17,866 nt of DNA from Candidatus Colimorpha onthohippi. Lineage in GTDB: Bacteria; Bacteroidota; Bacteroidia; Bacteroidales; P3. A program made the position numbers and the translations under genes. The DNA is taken from assembly GCA_018064565.1 (NCBI GenBank), contig JAGHVA010000036.1:1-17866 (forward strand), written 5' to 3'. Below are positions 1-6,639 of this stretch, one piece after another. The first letter of the stretch is position 1. Each line of letters begins with the position of its first letter. The notes under the pieces were generated by a model, which did no database searches, had not been told where the DNA came from, and saw nothing but the letters and a program-made list of their open reading frames with translations.

Positions 1-60
1 GTAAAGTCGTATTACTTCGTCATAATACTTGTTGCGTTTTTCGCTATTGTATTTCCACAT
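1..60 (-). CDS. 5' end of an unidentified ORF, possibly a helix-turn-helix or transposase protein, cut by the window edge
   Basis: An ATG at 60 on the minus strand opens a frame that stays open for all 20 codons to the window edge. The peptide begins MWKYNSEKRNKYYDEVIRLY. It is lysine- and tyrosine-rich, and its end (DEVIRLY) resembles the first helix of helix-turn-helix proteins or transposases of Bacteroidota mobile elements. That resemblance is from memory and rests on only 20 residues. No Shine-Dalgarno sequence is visible. The start lies just past a 7-bp hairpin that ends the upstream hsdS-like fragment, which would suit a mobile element inserted into hsdS. It could also be a chance frame or a decayed continuation of the fragment. 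Confidence 0.3.
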   Translation of the reverse strand, partial: MWKYNSEKRNKYYDEVIRLY

Positions 61-64
61 AACT

Positions 65-90
65 GTTGACTTTGCGAGTCAACTTTTTTT
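65..90 (+). terminator. 7-bp hairpin followed by seven T (terminator-like, or an element end)
   Basis: GTTGACT (65-71) and AGTCAAC (77-83) are perfect complements around a 5-base loop, and seven T follow at 84-90. On the plus strand this has the form of an intrinsic terminator, although no plus-strand gene before it is visible. The stop codon of the hsdS-like fragment (79-81, minus strand) lies inside the right arm, so the hairpin may instead be the end of an inserted element. Confidence 0.35.
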
Positions 91-171
91 AGGGAAAGAC
101 ACCTCTCCCAACTTTACATACTCCACTCCCTCTGGACATAATTGTTCTATTAACGCTTCTATCTTGCTCAT
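79..171 (-). pseudogene. hsdS: Orphan N-terminal fragment of a type I restriction-modification specificity subunit (HsdS-like)
   Basis: An ATG at 171 on the minus strand reads 30 codons to a TGA at 79-81. The peptide starts MSKIEALIEQLCPEGVEYVK and continues LGEVSFPKKS. The pattern 'short helix, LCPxGVEYxKLGEV' is the typical start of an HsdS target-recognition half in many Bacteroidota. HsdS normally has about 380-450 residues with two target-recognition domains, so only the leader remains. No hsdM or hsdR precedes it; the upstream neighbour is the S8 peptidase, whose stop codon ends 36 bp before this start. The stop falls in a hairpin, consistent with interruption by an inserted element or recombination. 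Visible: the short frame and motif. Inferred: the HsdS identity and the disruption. Confidence 0.55.
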
Positions 172-207
172 GGCTGATTTTCCTTTGGGTCGGTAATACC
201 TACACGA

Positions 208-1653
208 TTACTGTTGACGGTGGGGGAAGCGGGGGCTTAAAAGCAGTTGCAACGCTTTCTTATAATCGGGGACGCCATAGCCAATGCGGTTATCAACATG
301 CATGGCGTTGCTGCCAGAGGCTCGTATGGCATCGAAGATTTGCTGCACCGAGGCATTGGGCGCTGCCTGCCGCAGGCATGCCACCATGCCTGCCGTGATG
401 GGCGATGCCATAGAGGTACCATTGGCATAGGCATAACCTCCTCCAGGCATCGAGACATACACCAAGACCCCTTGCGCCATCACATCAGGTTTGACCCTGC
501 CGTCGGCGGTCTGCCCCCACGAACTGAAGGCGGCTCTGTCGCCATTGCTCCATGCGGCACCTACACTCAAGATATGCTCGGCATCGGCAGGCACACTCAA
601 CGACCCGCTGCCCTCTCTGCCTTCGTTGCCTGCACTATTTACACACAATATCCCCCGCGAAGCGGCTATATCGGCACCGATGCTCATCCATGCTGTCTTG
701 CCATCGAGGTCGCTAAATGGATGCCGCAACGTGGTGTCGTCAAAGCCTCTATAACCCAACGAGGTGTTGATGACATCGATACCTAAGCTGTCTAAATACT
801 CAGCCGCCGACACCCAGTTAAGCTCTTCGATAGGGCTCTCGGTGGCGTCCTCGGTAATACAAAGCACATAGGTAGCCTTGGGGGCTGTGGCTACATAAAC
901 ACTTGGGAGATAGGCTCCTACGTTGCTGAGCACCATGGTACCATGTGCATCTGCCGTATATACCGTAGGCCGATGACAGGCAAAGTCGCGGGTAGCCACG
1001 ATACGCCCCTCGTCGCGCATGCTCTTGAACGCACTCAAAGTGTCAACGCCAGGAAATCCGCCATCGCACACTCCAACCCATACGCCTTGCCCCTCATAGC
1101 CACGCCGGTGTAGGGCTATGCCGCCCAGCTGGGCTATCTGACTATACCCTAAATTATAATAGCTGCTATCGTGCGATGCGCAAGGCTGGATGGAATAGTC
1201 GGTACCTGCACCGTATTTTTTGGTAGCGGTGTCGGGCGTGCCACCCAACGCAACAGGCAGTCGGCGGCGGTTGTAGCGCGCCACCTGCGTTACAAACGAG
1301 AGTTGGGCAATATCGGCAGCAATGGCACTATCCGCCACTACGGTAACGCCGTTAAGCCATTTGCTTACATTATGCAGACGGGCACCGCACGCTCTGACGG
1401 AGTCAAGATACGACGGCACCACTGGCAAGTCAAAACTATCGATAGCTATCTGCAATCGGCGACGACGCTCGATGGCGCGCTGACTCAAAAACTGCTGCGG
1501 CTTGTCTAACCGCCCGGGCGTCGAATCCTTGTCAGAGAAACGGACCCAATAAAAATAGCCAGTGTCGGTCTGATTGTCGGCAACCGCTGGCGACTGAGCC
1601 GTGGCAGCAAAAGCTACCCCACAAAAGAGTACAAAAGGAAATAAAAATTTCAT
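208..1653 (-). CDS. Exported S8 family (subtilisin-like) serine peptidase without a visible T9SS sorting domain
   Basis: This 481-residue protein starts with a Sec signal peptide (MKFLFPFVLFCGVAFAATAQ, cleavage near residue 20). Residues about 30-135 look like an inhibitor-type propeptide, including the LSQRAIERRRR stretch typical of Bacteroidota subtilases. The S8 catalytic domain follows, with the triad Asp197 (VCDGGF), His237 (DAHGTM) and Ser414 (NGTSMASP), and oxyanion-hole Asn343 (SAGNEG). It should cleave proteins in the periplasm or outside the cell. The protein ends at residue 481, only about 20 residues after the last catalytic-domain element (IGYGVPDYKKAL). Bacteroidota relatives often carry an 80-100-residue C-terminal T9SS sorting domain at that point. 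The gene is the last of the ybaK-ade-S8 cluster, 15 bp after ade, and abuts the rearranged region at 1-207. The S8 assignment is secure; the substrate is unknown. Confidence 0.93.
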   Translation of the reverse strand: MKFLFPFVLFCGVAFAATAQSPAVADNQTDTGYFYWVRFSDKDSTPGRLDKPQQFLSQRAIERRRRLQIAIDSFDLPVVPSYLDSVRACGARLHNVSKWLNGVTVVADSAIAADIAQLSFVTQVARYNRRRLPVALGGTPDTATKKYGAGTDYSIQPCASHDSSYYNLGYSQIAQLGGIALHRRGYEGQGVWVGVCDGGFPGVDTLSAFKSMRDEGRIVATRDFACHRPTVYTADAHGTMVLSNVGAYLPSVYVATAPKATYVLCITEDATESPIEELNWVSAAEYLDSLGIDVINTSLGYRGFDDTTLRHPFSDLDGKTAWMSIGADIAASRGILCVNSAGNEGREGSGSLSVPADAEHILSVGAAWSNGDRAAFSSWGQTADGRVKPDVMAQGVLVYVSMPGGGYAYANGTSMASPITAGMVACLRQAAPNASVQQIFDAIRASGSNAMHVDNRIGYGVPDYKKALQLLLSPRFPHRQQ

Positions 1654-1668
1654 TGGATTGGTTTAGAG

Positions 1669-3330
1669 TTAAATATTAAAACATTCATCAGCAAACAGCG
1701 ACACTATCTTGCCCTGTTCGGTATCATAAAGTCCCTGTAAAGTAAGTTTAAGCGCAGGTATTACTGGCAATGCCATAAAACTGAGCGTCATGAAAGAGGC
1801 ATCGTCGCAAGCACCTAATTGTTTGTGCATTGCTTTGAGTTTGACATAACTATCTTTCACCTCATGTGCTGACAATGGGCTCATCAACCCTGCCGCTGGC
1901 AACGGAAGCGACAACAATTGGCTGCCGTTGCTCACGGCAAGTGCACCCCTCAAACGGATTATCTCGTTTACTACCGCCACCAGCGACTCATCGTCGGCAC
2001 CCACTGCCAATATATTGTGGCTATCGTGCGCAATAGAGCAGCCTATAGCCCCCTTTTGAAACTTAAACCCTTTGACAAAAGCCACCTGAGGCGGGCGATG
2101 CGTGTAACGGTCCACCATGACCAATTTCAATATATCTCTGTCGGTATCTGCTACTACAGCATGATCCTCCACAGCAGGAGCCTCAAGCAGTTGGCTGGTG
2201 ATAATGGAACCCTGCGCTACCCCGATTACCTTCAACAAAGGCAGATTCCCGCTTGCTGTAGTTGGAGGCTCCGCCACCCGTATGTCTTGGGCTGATATCG
2301 GATTGGGCGTAAAACGGTTTGGCAAATCCTGCTTAGGAGCAGCCGAGACCGACTCGGTCGGACTGACACATACCCCACCGATATAGGTGCGCAACACACC
2401 AAAATGCGACAGATTATCTACCACAATAAAATCGGCACTATCGCCTACACGCAACATACCCACAGGCAGGTTGTAATGATTGATAGCGTTGACACATGCC
2501 GCCTGCAACACATTCCAAAGCGGCAGTCCCGCAGCTATGCAACGCCGCACCAAGAGATTGATATGCCCTTCTAACAAATCGTCGGGATGCTTGTCGTCCG
2601 TACACAACATCAGCATATCGGCAGGTCCCTCTGCCAAAAGCGGCTGGAGCGCATCGAGATTCTTGGCAGCACTGCCCTCTCTAATCAGCACCTTGACACC
2701 ATTCGCCAGCCGTTCGCGAGCCTCCTCGATGGTTACACACTCATGGTCGGTGCTTATGCCTGCCGCGGCATATTGCCGCAACTTGCTGCCCGTTACTCCT
2801 GGAGCATGACCGTCTATTGGCTTGTGATTGTTGTGGGCTGCCGCAATCTTTTTCATCACCTCGGGAACTGCGTCAATCACACCATCAGCCCACATCATCT
2901 CGCCCAGACAATAAACATCAGGATTAGCCATCAGTTGCGCCACCTCATCACTGTCAACTACACCGCCTGTAACATCCAATGGCGTAGACGGCACACACGA
3001 TGGAGCCGAGAAAAAGCAATAAAGCGGCGTACGCCTGCTATCTTCGATCATCCAGTTTACGCCCTCCACACCCAACACATTGGCTATCTCATGCGGGTCG
3101 GCAACTACCGCCACAGTACCCTGTTTCAGCGCAATCGGTCCAAACGAAGAAGGCGTCAAGAGAGTGCTCTCGATATGGATATGCGCATCGATAAACCCTG
3201 GCATCAGATAGGGAGCGTTGTCGGGGACATCGCATTGCGTAATGGCGGCAATATGCCCATTTTCAACGACCACACAACCTCCGAATATGGTTCGGTTGGG
3301 GATATCCACAATTTTTCCTGTAATTCTCAT
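1669..3330 (-). CDS. ade: Adenine deaminase (adenine to hypoxanthine)
   Basis: This 553-residue protein is a cytoplasmic amidohydrolase of the adenine deaminase family (EC 3.5.4.2), which converts adenine to hypoxanthine and ammonia in purine salvage. The full set of family motifs is present: HIHIE at 50-54 (metal-binding His50 and His52), DPHE at 78-81, CLGEMM with Glu144, DGHAPG at 173-178, STDHE at 193-197 and CTDDKHPDDL at 243-252. The C-terminal domain carries the family pattern IAHDSHN and ends with LPVIPALKLTLQGLYD. The length is normal for the family. The ATG at 3330 lies 7 bp after the ybaK stop, and the stop lies 15 bp before the S8 peptidase start, so the three genes are probably co-transcribed. 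Nothing suggests inactivation. Confidence 0.96.
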   Translation of the reverse strand: MRITGKIVDIPNRTIFGGCVVVENGHIAAITQCDVPDNAPYLMPGFIDAHIHIESTLLTPSSFGPIALKQGTVAVVADPHEIANVLGVEGVNWMIEDSRRTPLYCFFSAPSCVPSTPLDVTGGVVDSDEVAQLMANPDVYCLGEMMWADGVIDAVPEVMKKIAAAHNNHKPIDGHAPGVTGSKLRQYAAAGISTDHECVTIEEARERLANGVKVLIREGSAAKNLDALQPLLAEGPADMLMLCTDDKHPDDLLEGHINLLVRRCIAAGLPLWNVLQAACVNAINHYNLPVGMLRVGDSADFIVVDNLSHFGVLRTYIGGVCVSPTESVSAAPKQDLPNRFTPNPISAQDIRVAEPPTTASGNLPLLKVIGVAQGSIITSQLLEAPAVEDHAVVADTDRDILKLVMVDRYTHRPPQVAFVKGFKFQKGAIGCSIAHDSHNILAVGADDESLVAVVNEIIRLRGALAVSNGSQLLSLPLPAAGLMSPLSAHEVKDSYVKLKAMHKQLGACDDASFMTLSFMALPVIPALKLTLQGLYDTEQGKIVSLFADECFNI

Positions 3331-3337
3331 TATGCAA

Positions 3338-3823
3338 TCAATTAGGTATGATTAAATCCGTTACCAATGCGTTCACCGCATTTATCAGGCTGTCGGGAGT
3401 CAGCCACATCATAAGCCCTCGCATGCCAGCACTCACCCCGATACGATCATACAACTGGCAACTTTGATGTATGAATGTAGGTAGTTTTTTCTTCATTCCA
3501 ACAGGGCTACATCCGCCTCGGATATAGCCAGTGAGCGGAAGCAGCTCTTTGACTGGGATCAGCGAACACGATCTGTTGCCGCTTATCTTAGCCGCTTTTT
3601 TGAGGTCGATCTCAGCCCCTCCTGGAATCACGCATACAAAATAGCCAGACTTGTCGCCACTCAGCACAATAGTCTTGAAGACAATATCGATAGGCACCTC
3701 GAGCTCGGACGCAATATGACTCGCTCCGAGGTTGTTTTCATCTACTTTGTAAGGCTGCAACTCGTACGTAACTTTGAGCTGGTCAAGCAATCTTGCAGCA
3801 TTGGTTTTAGCAGTCTTGCCCAC
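3338..3823 (-). CDS. ybaK: Cys-tRNA(Pro)/Cys-tRNA(Cys) deacylase, YbaK/EbsC family
   Basis: This 161-residue cytoplasmic protein has the whole YbaK/EbsC single-domain fold. Family enzymes hydrolyse Cys-tRNA(Pro) formed when prolyl-tRNA synthetase misactivates cysteine, so they act as a translation-fidelity factor in trans. Visible motifs are VFKTIVL at 48-54 with the conserved catalytic-site lysine Lys50, the GGAEIDLKKAAK segment at 68-79, and GGCSPVGMKKKLPTFI at 103-118, the most diagnostic block. The ATG at 3823 gives a start with the family's usual N-terminus (KTNAARLLDQL). It is the first gene of the minus-strand cluster and is followed 7 bp later by ade. No pathway link between tRNA proofreading and adenine salvage is known to me; the pairing may only be shared transcription. 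Confidence 0.94.
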   Translation of the reverse strand: MGKTAKTNAARLLDQLKVTYELQPYKVDENNLGASHIASELEVPIDIVFKTIVLSGDKSGYFVCVIPGGAEIDLKKAAKISGNRSCSLIPVKELLPLTGYIRGGCSPVGMKKKLPTFIHQSCQLYDRIGVSAGMRGLMMWLTPDSLINAVNALVTDLIIPN

Positions 3824-3834
3824 AACTATGACAT

Positions 3835-3866
3835 TTTATTTATTACCACATTTATAACGCACAAAA
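3835..3866 (-). promoter_or_regulatory. Weak candidate promoter for the ybaK-ade-S8 cluster
   Basis: Read on the minus strand, TTTTG (3866-3862) is followed after 19 bases by TAAATAAA (3842-3835). The first box and the spacing fit the Bacteroidota -33 TTTG and -7 TAnnTTTG pattern, but the second box matches only partly. Transcription would begin a few bases before the ybaK ATG at 3823, which makes the leader implausibly short, so the true start site could lie further upstream. Confidence 0.22.
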
Positions 3867-3901
3867 CCGTGTTATTGATATTTAACGGCATCACCTTCTG
3901 T

Positions 3902-3909
3902 TATTTTTG
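3902..3909 (+). promoter_or_regulatory. TAnnTTTG box facing the hairpin repeat array
   Basis: TATTTTTG at 3902-3909 matches the Bacteroidota -7 consensus TAnnTTTG exactly and points into the repeat array. The only upstream TTG (3875-3877) is 24 bases away, longer than the usual 19-21, so the -33 half is poor. The region is T-rich and a chance match is quite possible. Confidence 0.25.
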
Positions 3910-3936
3910 TAGGCGACATATACTGCCGACGGAGCC

Positions 3937-4340
3937 GCAGCCCCCGAGCAGCGATATGACAAGGCAAGGCTTCGGCAAGAATGCCGAAGAAGTGCAAAAG
4001 CGGGGGCTTTGAGCTTCGGCAAGAATGCCAAAGAAATGCAAAAGCAAGGGCTTTGGGCTTCGGCAAGAATGCCGAAGAAATGCAAAAGCAAGACTTGCAG
4101 CCCCCGAGCAGCGATGTGACAGAGCAGGGCTTCGGCAAAAATGCCGAAGAAATGCAAAAGCAAGGGATTTGGGCTTCGAGCAGCGATACAAGAGAGCAAG
4201 GCTTCGGCAAGAATGCCGAAGAAGTGCAAAAGCAGGGCTTTGGGCTTCGAGCAGCGATATGACAGAGCAAGGCTTCGGCAAAAATGCCGAAGAAATGCAA
4301 AAGCAAGACCCGCAGCCCCCGTGAAGCGATATGACAGCAA
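3937..4340. repeat. Modular intergenic repeat array: six hairpin modules (B) and five linker modules (A)
   Basis: Two modules alternate as A1 B1 B2 B3 A2 B4 A3 B5 A4 B6 A5. The 33-base B core starts at 3969, 4013, 4057, 4129, 4201 and 4272, giving steps of 44, 44, 72, 72 and 71. Each B holds CTTCGGCA, a 4-base loop (agaa or aaaa) and TGCCGAAG, a perfect 8-bp inverted repeat except for one mismatch in B2, followed by GAARTGCAAAAGC. The A module (about 29-31 bases: 3937-3967, 4097-4127, 4171-4199, 4242-4270, 4312-4340) contains GAGCAGCGATATGACAGAGC or close variants. A2 and A5 begin GCAGCCCCCG; A3 and A4 begin GGGCTTCGAG. Several minus-strand frames are open throughout, but they shift between units and encode only the repeat. 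I therefore read this as a non-coding array of a dispersed palindromic repeat, comparable in form to REP/BIME elements. Its function is unknown. Confidence 0.9.
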
Positions 4341-4362
4341 GTACGGATTATACCATTCAGAC

Positions 4363-4389
4363 TGCACTTATTACAATAAAGTGCATTTT
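4363..4389 (+). terminator. Hairpin with T-rich tail downstream of the repeat array
   Basis: TGCAC (4363-4367) pairs with GTGCA (4381-4385), and TTATT (4368-4372) pairs with AATAA (4375-4379), leaving one bulged A and a very tight loop. TTTTC and another T-rich stretch follow. This would suit a plus-strand intrinsic terminator ending a transcript that crosses the array, before the lipoprotein gene. The AT-rich inner stem makes it a weak example. Confidence 0.4.
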
Positions 4390-4416
4390 CTTGCGTTTTA
4401 TTATACCAATTGGACG

Positions 4417-4480
4417 TTTTCGATAAGCCGAGCGCAGATGTGCCGAGGTGCGAAAACCGACTGTTGCGAAGCAACGAACG
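4417..4480. repeat. Dispersed intergenic element, copy 1, directly upstream of the lipoprotein start
   Basis: Bases 4417-4438 (TTTTCGATAAGCC, then G, then AGCGCAGA) match 17321-17342 at 21 of 22 positions. A second block, 4441-4460 (TGCC, then GAGG, then GAAAAC), matches 17362-17380 with a few changes. Between the blocks this copy has 2 bases where copy 2 has 19. The element is followed by a small hairpin, GTTGC-gaa-GCAAC (4463-4475), that ends 6 bases before the ATG at 4482. The element lies outside the gene, which argues against a TTG start further upstream. Confidence 0.8.
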
Positions 4481-4481
4481 T

Positions 4482-6011
4482 ATGGATTTGACGCGTATTA
4501 CACACCCCTGCGCCAGAAAGACTGCCACTCATAGGGCTTTCGCCATAGGCAAAGGGCTATACATAATAGGGGTTATTTGGATTTGTCTGGCAGGGCTTGT
4601 AGGCTGCCAAAAAGATGAGGACTATCTGTGCTTGAACGGCACGGACGAAGTGGCATTGGTCTTTTCGACCGATACATTGGCATTCGATACCGTGTTTTGC
4701 ACCATGGGATCCACTACCCGCCAAGTGCGTGTAATCAATTGCCACGACCAGCCAGTACACCTCACGAGCGTAACACTGCGCGAAGGCCGCCAGTCGCGAT
4801 TCCGCATCAACGTAGATGGCGACACCGCCATGGTAGCCCGCGACATCACCATTGCCGCGGGCGACAGAATATTCATCTTCGTCCAGCCAAACATCAAACC
4901 AAACGACCGCACCACCCCTTTCGTAGTAGAAGATGCGATACTGTTTGAGATAGAGGGATGCTCACGGCAACGGCTCCCGCTAAGTGCCTGGGGGCGTAAT
5001 GCTGTGTATCATGTACCCAACAAGGTATTGCAAACCAGAGGCGACGATGGCAAGCTCCAAACACCTACCGACCGCTACGGCAATCCCTACCGATACAGCG
5101 TGATAGATTGCGACAACTGGAACCACGAGTTGCCTCATGTCGTTATTGGTTACGCCGTAATCGATGAAGGCATGCACCTAAGGCTTGAGCCTGGCGACGA
5201 GTTGTATTTCGGCAACGATGCCGTCTTGTGGGTTTATAACGGTGGCCAACTCACTGCCAAAGGGTCGGAAAGTCAACCCGTGCTGTTTACGTCGATACGG
5301 CACGACGGATGGTACCACACACTGCCTGGACAATGGGGGCATATCTGGCTGGGGGGCATCAGCGGCGAAGCCTACCCCACCTCACTGCCTTGCACGATGG
5401 ACTATGTGAAGATTGAAAACGGCTACTACGGAGTGATTGTGGATAGTTGCGACAACCAGTCGCCTACACTGACCATCAATCATAGTACGATAGAACATAT
5501 CAAGGTGGCTGGGATTATGAGCCAAGATGGCTGGATAAGCAGCTATCGGCTCCTGATAGCCGACTGTGGCGGCGCCACAATTTATGTGCCTTTTGGCGGA
5601 CGCTACTCGTTCGACTACCTGACGTCAGCCAACTATTGGAACTACGACTACCGAAAGACTCCCAGTGTGATTATAAGCAATAGTTACGACTATGGCGACG
5701 GTGTGATAGAACGCCCCGTTTATCAAGCCGACTTTACCAACAGCATCATATACGGCGACTACAAAGACTGCGAGGTCTTGCTAACGGCTGCCGACAGTGT
5801 AGGATTTTATGCTATGTTTGACCACTGCATGATAAAAGGCGGCGCGTGGGACATAGACCCACAGTTTGCCAATATAGCCAATGGCGACTACCATATCAAC
5901 GCCCACAGCCGCGAACTGCAGAAGATAGGCTATTACGCATTGCGGCACCCTCACCGGCCGCCGACCAACGCACAACGAGACAGTATGCCAACCACCCAAT
6001 TCAATTACTGA
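4482..6011 (+). CDS. Lipoprotein with an N-terminal beta-rich domain and a right-handed beta-helix
   Basis: From the ATG at 4482 the protein has 509 residues. Residues 1-24 are a long basic leader, 25-41 a hydrophobic segment, and the lipobox LVGC places the lipidated cysteine at 42, so it should be an envelope lipoprotein. Residues about 60-170 form a beta-rich domain with the pattern FDTVFxTxGSTTRQVRV, recurrent in Bacteroidota surface proteins. Residues about 225-470 look like a right-handed parallel beta-helix (for example GYYGVIV and LTINHSTIEHIKVAGI, then DIDPQFAN). I know of no assigned function for this family; binding or processing of a glycan would be speculation. The frame extends upstream to a TTG at 4410, but that stretch is the dispersed element, so the ATG at 4482 is preferred. 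It is the first gene of the plus-strand train, 7 bp before ruvA. Confidence 0.85.
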   Translation: MDLTRITHPCARKTATHRAFAIGKGLYIIGVIWICLAGLVGCQKDEDYLCLNGTDEVALVFSTDTLAFDTVFCTMGSTTRQVRVINCHDQPVHLTSVTLREGRQSRFRINVDGDTAMVARDITIAAGDRIFIFVQPNIKPNDRTTPFVVEDAILFEIEGCSRQRLPLSAWGRNAVYHVPNKVLQTRGDDGKLQTPTDRYGNPYRYSVIDCDNWNHELPHVVIGYAVIDEGMHLRLEPGDELYFGNDAVLWVYNGGQLTAKGSESQPVLFTSIRHDGWYHTLPGQWGHIWLGGISGEAYPTSLPCTMDYVKIENGYYGVIVDSCDNQSPTLTINHSTIEHIKVAGIMSQDGWISSYRLLIADCGGATIYVPFGGRYSFDYLTSANYWNYDYRKTPSVIISNSYDYGDGVIERPVYQADFTNSIIYGDYKDCEVLLTAADSVGFYAMFDHCMIKGGAWDIDPQFANIANGDYHINAHSRELQKIGYYALRHPHRPPTNAQRDSMPTTQFNY

Positions 6012-6018
6012 TACACCC

Positions 6019-6624
6019 ATGATAGAATACCTAAAAGGAACTTTGGTTAGCCTGACTGCCACCCAAGCCATCATAGAATGTGCTGGGGTGGGTTATGCTC
6101 TTGAGATTAGTCTCACCACCCAAGGGGCTATGCCTCCTGCACAAGCAGACCATAGCGTTAGCACCACCCTATGGGTTCACGAAGTGATACGTGAGGATGA
6201 GCACCTTCTGTTCGGATTTGCCGACCAAAGAGAACGGGCTCTCTTTAGGCTACTGATTAGCGTAAACGGTGTAGGTCCAAACACCGCCCGCATCATGCTC
6301 TCTACCCTCTCGGTAGGAGAACTGGCTGGCGCTATTGCCGACGAAGACGTCCGAACCATAAAACATGTCAAAGGCATCGGAGCCAAGACAGCCGAGCGCG
6401 TCATCGTGGAGCTCAAAGATAAGATGACCCCATTTGTGGGGACTACCTATATAGCCTCAACATCGGCAGAGAGCGCCAATACCCTAAGCACCAACAAAGC
6501 CGAAGCCCTTACAGCCCTTACGATGTTGGGCTATACCAAAACGGCTGCTGAGAAGGTGCTAAGCACACTCAAGCCCACACTTACCACCGAAGAACTCATA
6601 AAAGAAGCCTTGCAAAAACTATAG
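6019..6624 (+). CDS. ruvA: Holliday junction branch migration protein RuvA
   Basis: This 201-residue protein has the standard length and three-domain layout of RuvA. Residues 1-63 form the OB-fold domain (MIEYLKGTLV, then ECAGVGYALEI). Residues about 65-140 carry the tandem helix-hairpin-helix motifs (SVNGVGPNTA at 81-90 and VKGIGAKTAERVIVELKDK at 117-135), which bind the Holliday junction backbone. The C-terminal domain, about 155-201 (EALTALTMLGYTKTAAEKVL), contacts the RuvB helicase. A tetramer of RuvA holds the four-way junction while RuvB drives branch migration. Neither ruvB nor ruvC is in this window. The start lies 7 bp after the lipoprotein stop and the stop 15 bp before sprA. The order ruvA-sprA is, to my recollection, shared by other Bacteroidota, so it is probably an ancestral linkage. 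Confidence 0.97.
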   Translation: MIEYLKGTLVSLTATQAIIECAGVGYALEISLTTQGAMPPAQADHSVSTTLWVHEVIREDEHLLFGFADQRERALFRLLISVNGVGPNTARIMLSTLSVGELAGAIADEDVRTIKHVKGIGAKTAERVIVELKDKMTPFVGTTYIASTSAESANTLSTNKAEALTALTMLGYTKTAAEKVLSTLKPTLTTEELIKEALQKL

Positions 6625-6639
6625 ACATCCGCCACTAAC

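Noticed and set aside
247..786. 179-codon plus-strand frame opposite the S8 peptidase gene
   Set aside because: It is antisense to a gene with a complete catalytic triad and shows no recognisable protein pattern; it is a by-product of the GC-rich codons on the other strand.
2587..3345. 252-codon plus-strand frame opposite ade
   Set aside because: It lies wholly against the well-conserved adenine deaminase motifs and has a random composition without a domain.
3969..4304. Possible CRISPR array (33-37-base repeat, about 72-base period)
   Set aside because: The stretches between the repeats are themselves near-identical copies of module A, two intervals lack them entirely, and no cas gene is present. 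True spacers would be unique.
3981..4324. Plus-strand frames encoding a GFGKNAEEMQKQ-type peptide repeat
   Set aside because: Each frame is short, interrupted by stops, and shifted by the 44-base units, so no continuous repeat protein results.
4410..4481. Upstream extension of the lipoprotein gene to a TTG start
   Set aside because: The extension translates the dispersed element, which also occurs outside coding sequence before recN, and would bury the signal peptide 24 residues deeper.
3872..4528. Long minus-strand open frames (126-218 codons) across the repeat array
   Set aside because: Three overlapping minus frames are all open because the repeat lacks stop codons on that strand; they translate the same repeat in different frames, change frame between units, and the longest overlaps the lipoprotein start. 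No coherent protein family is visible.
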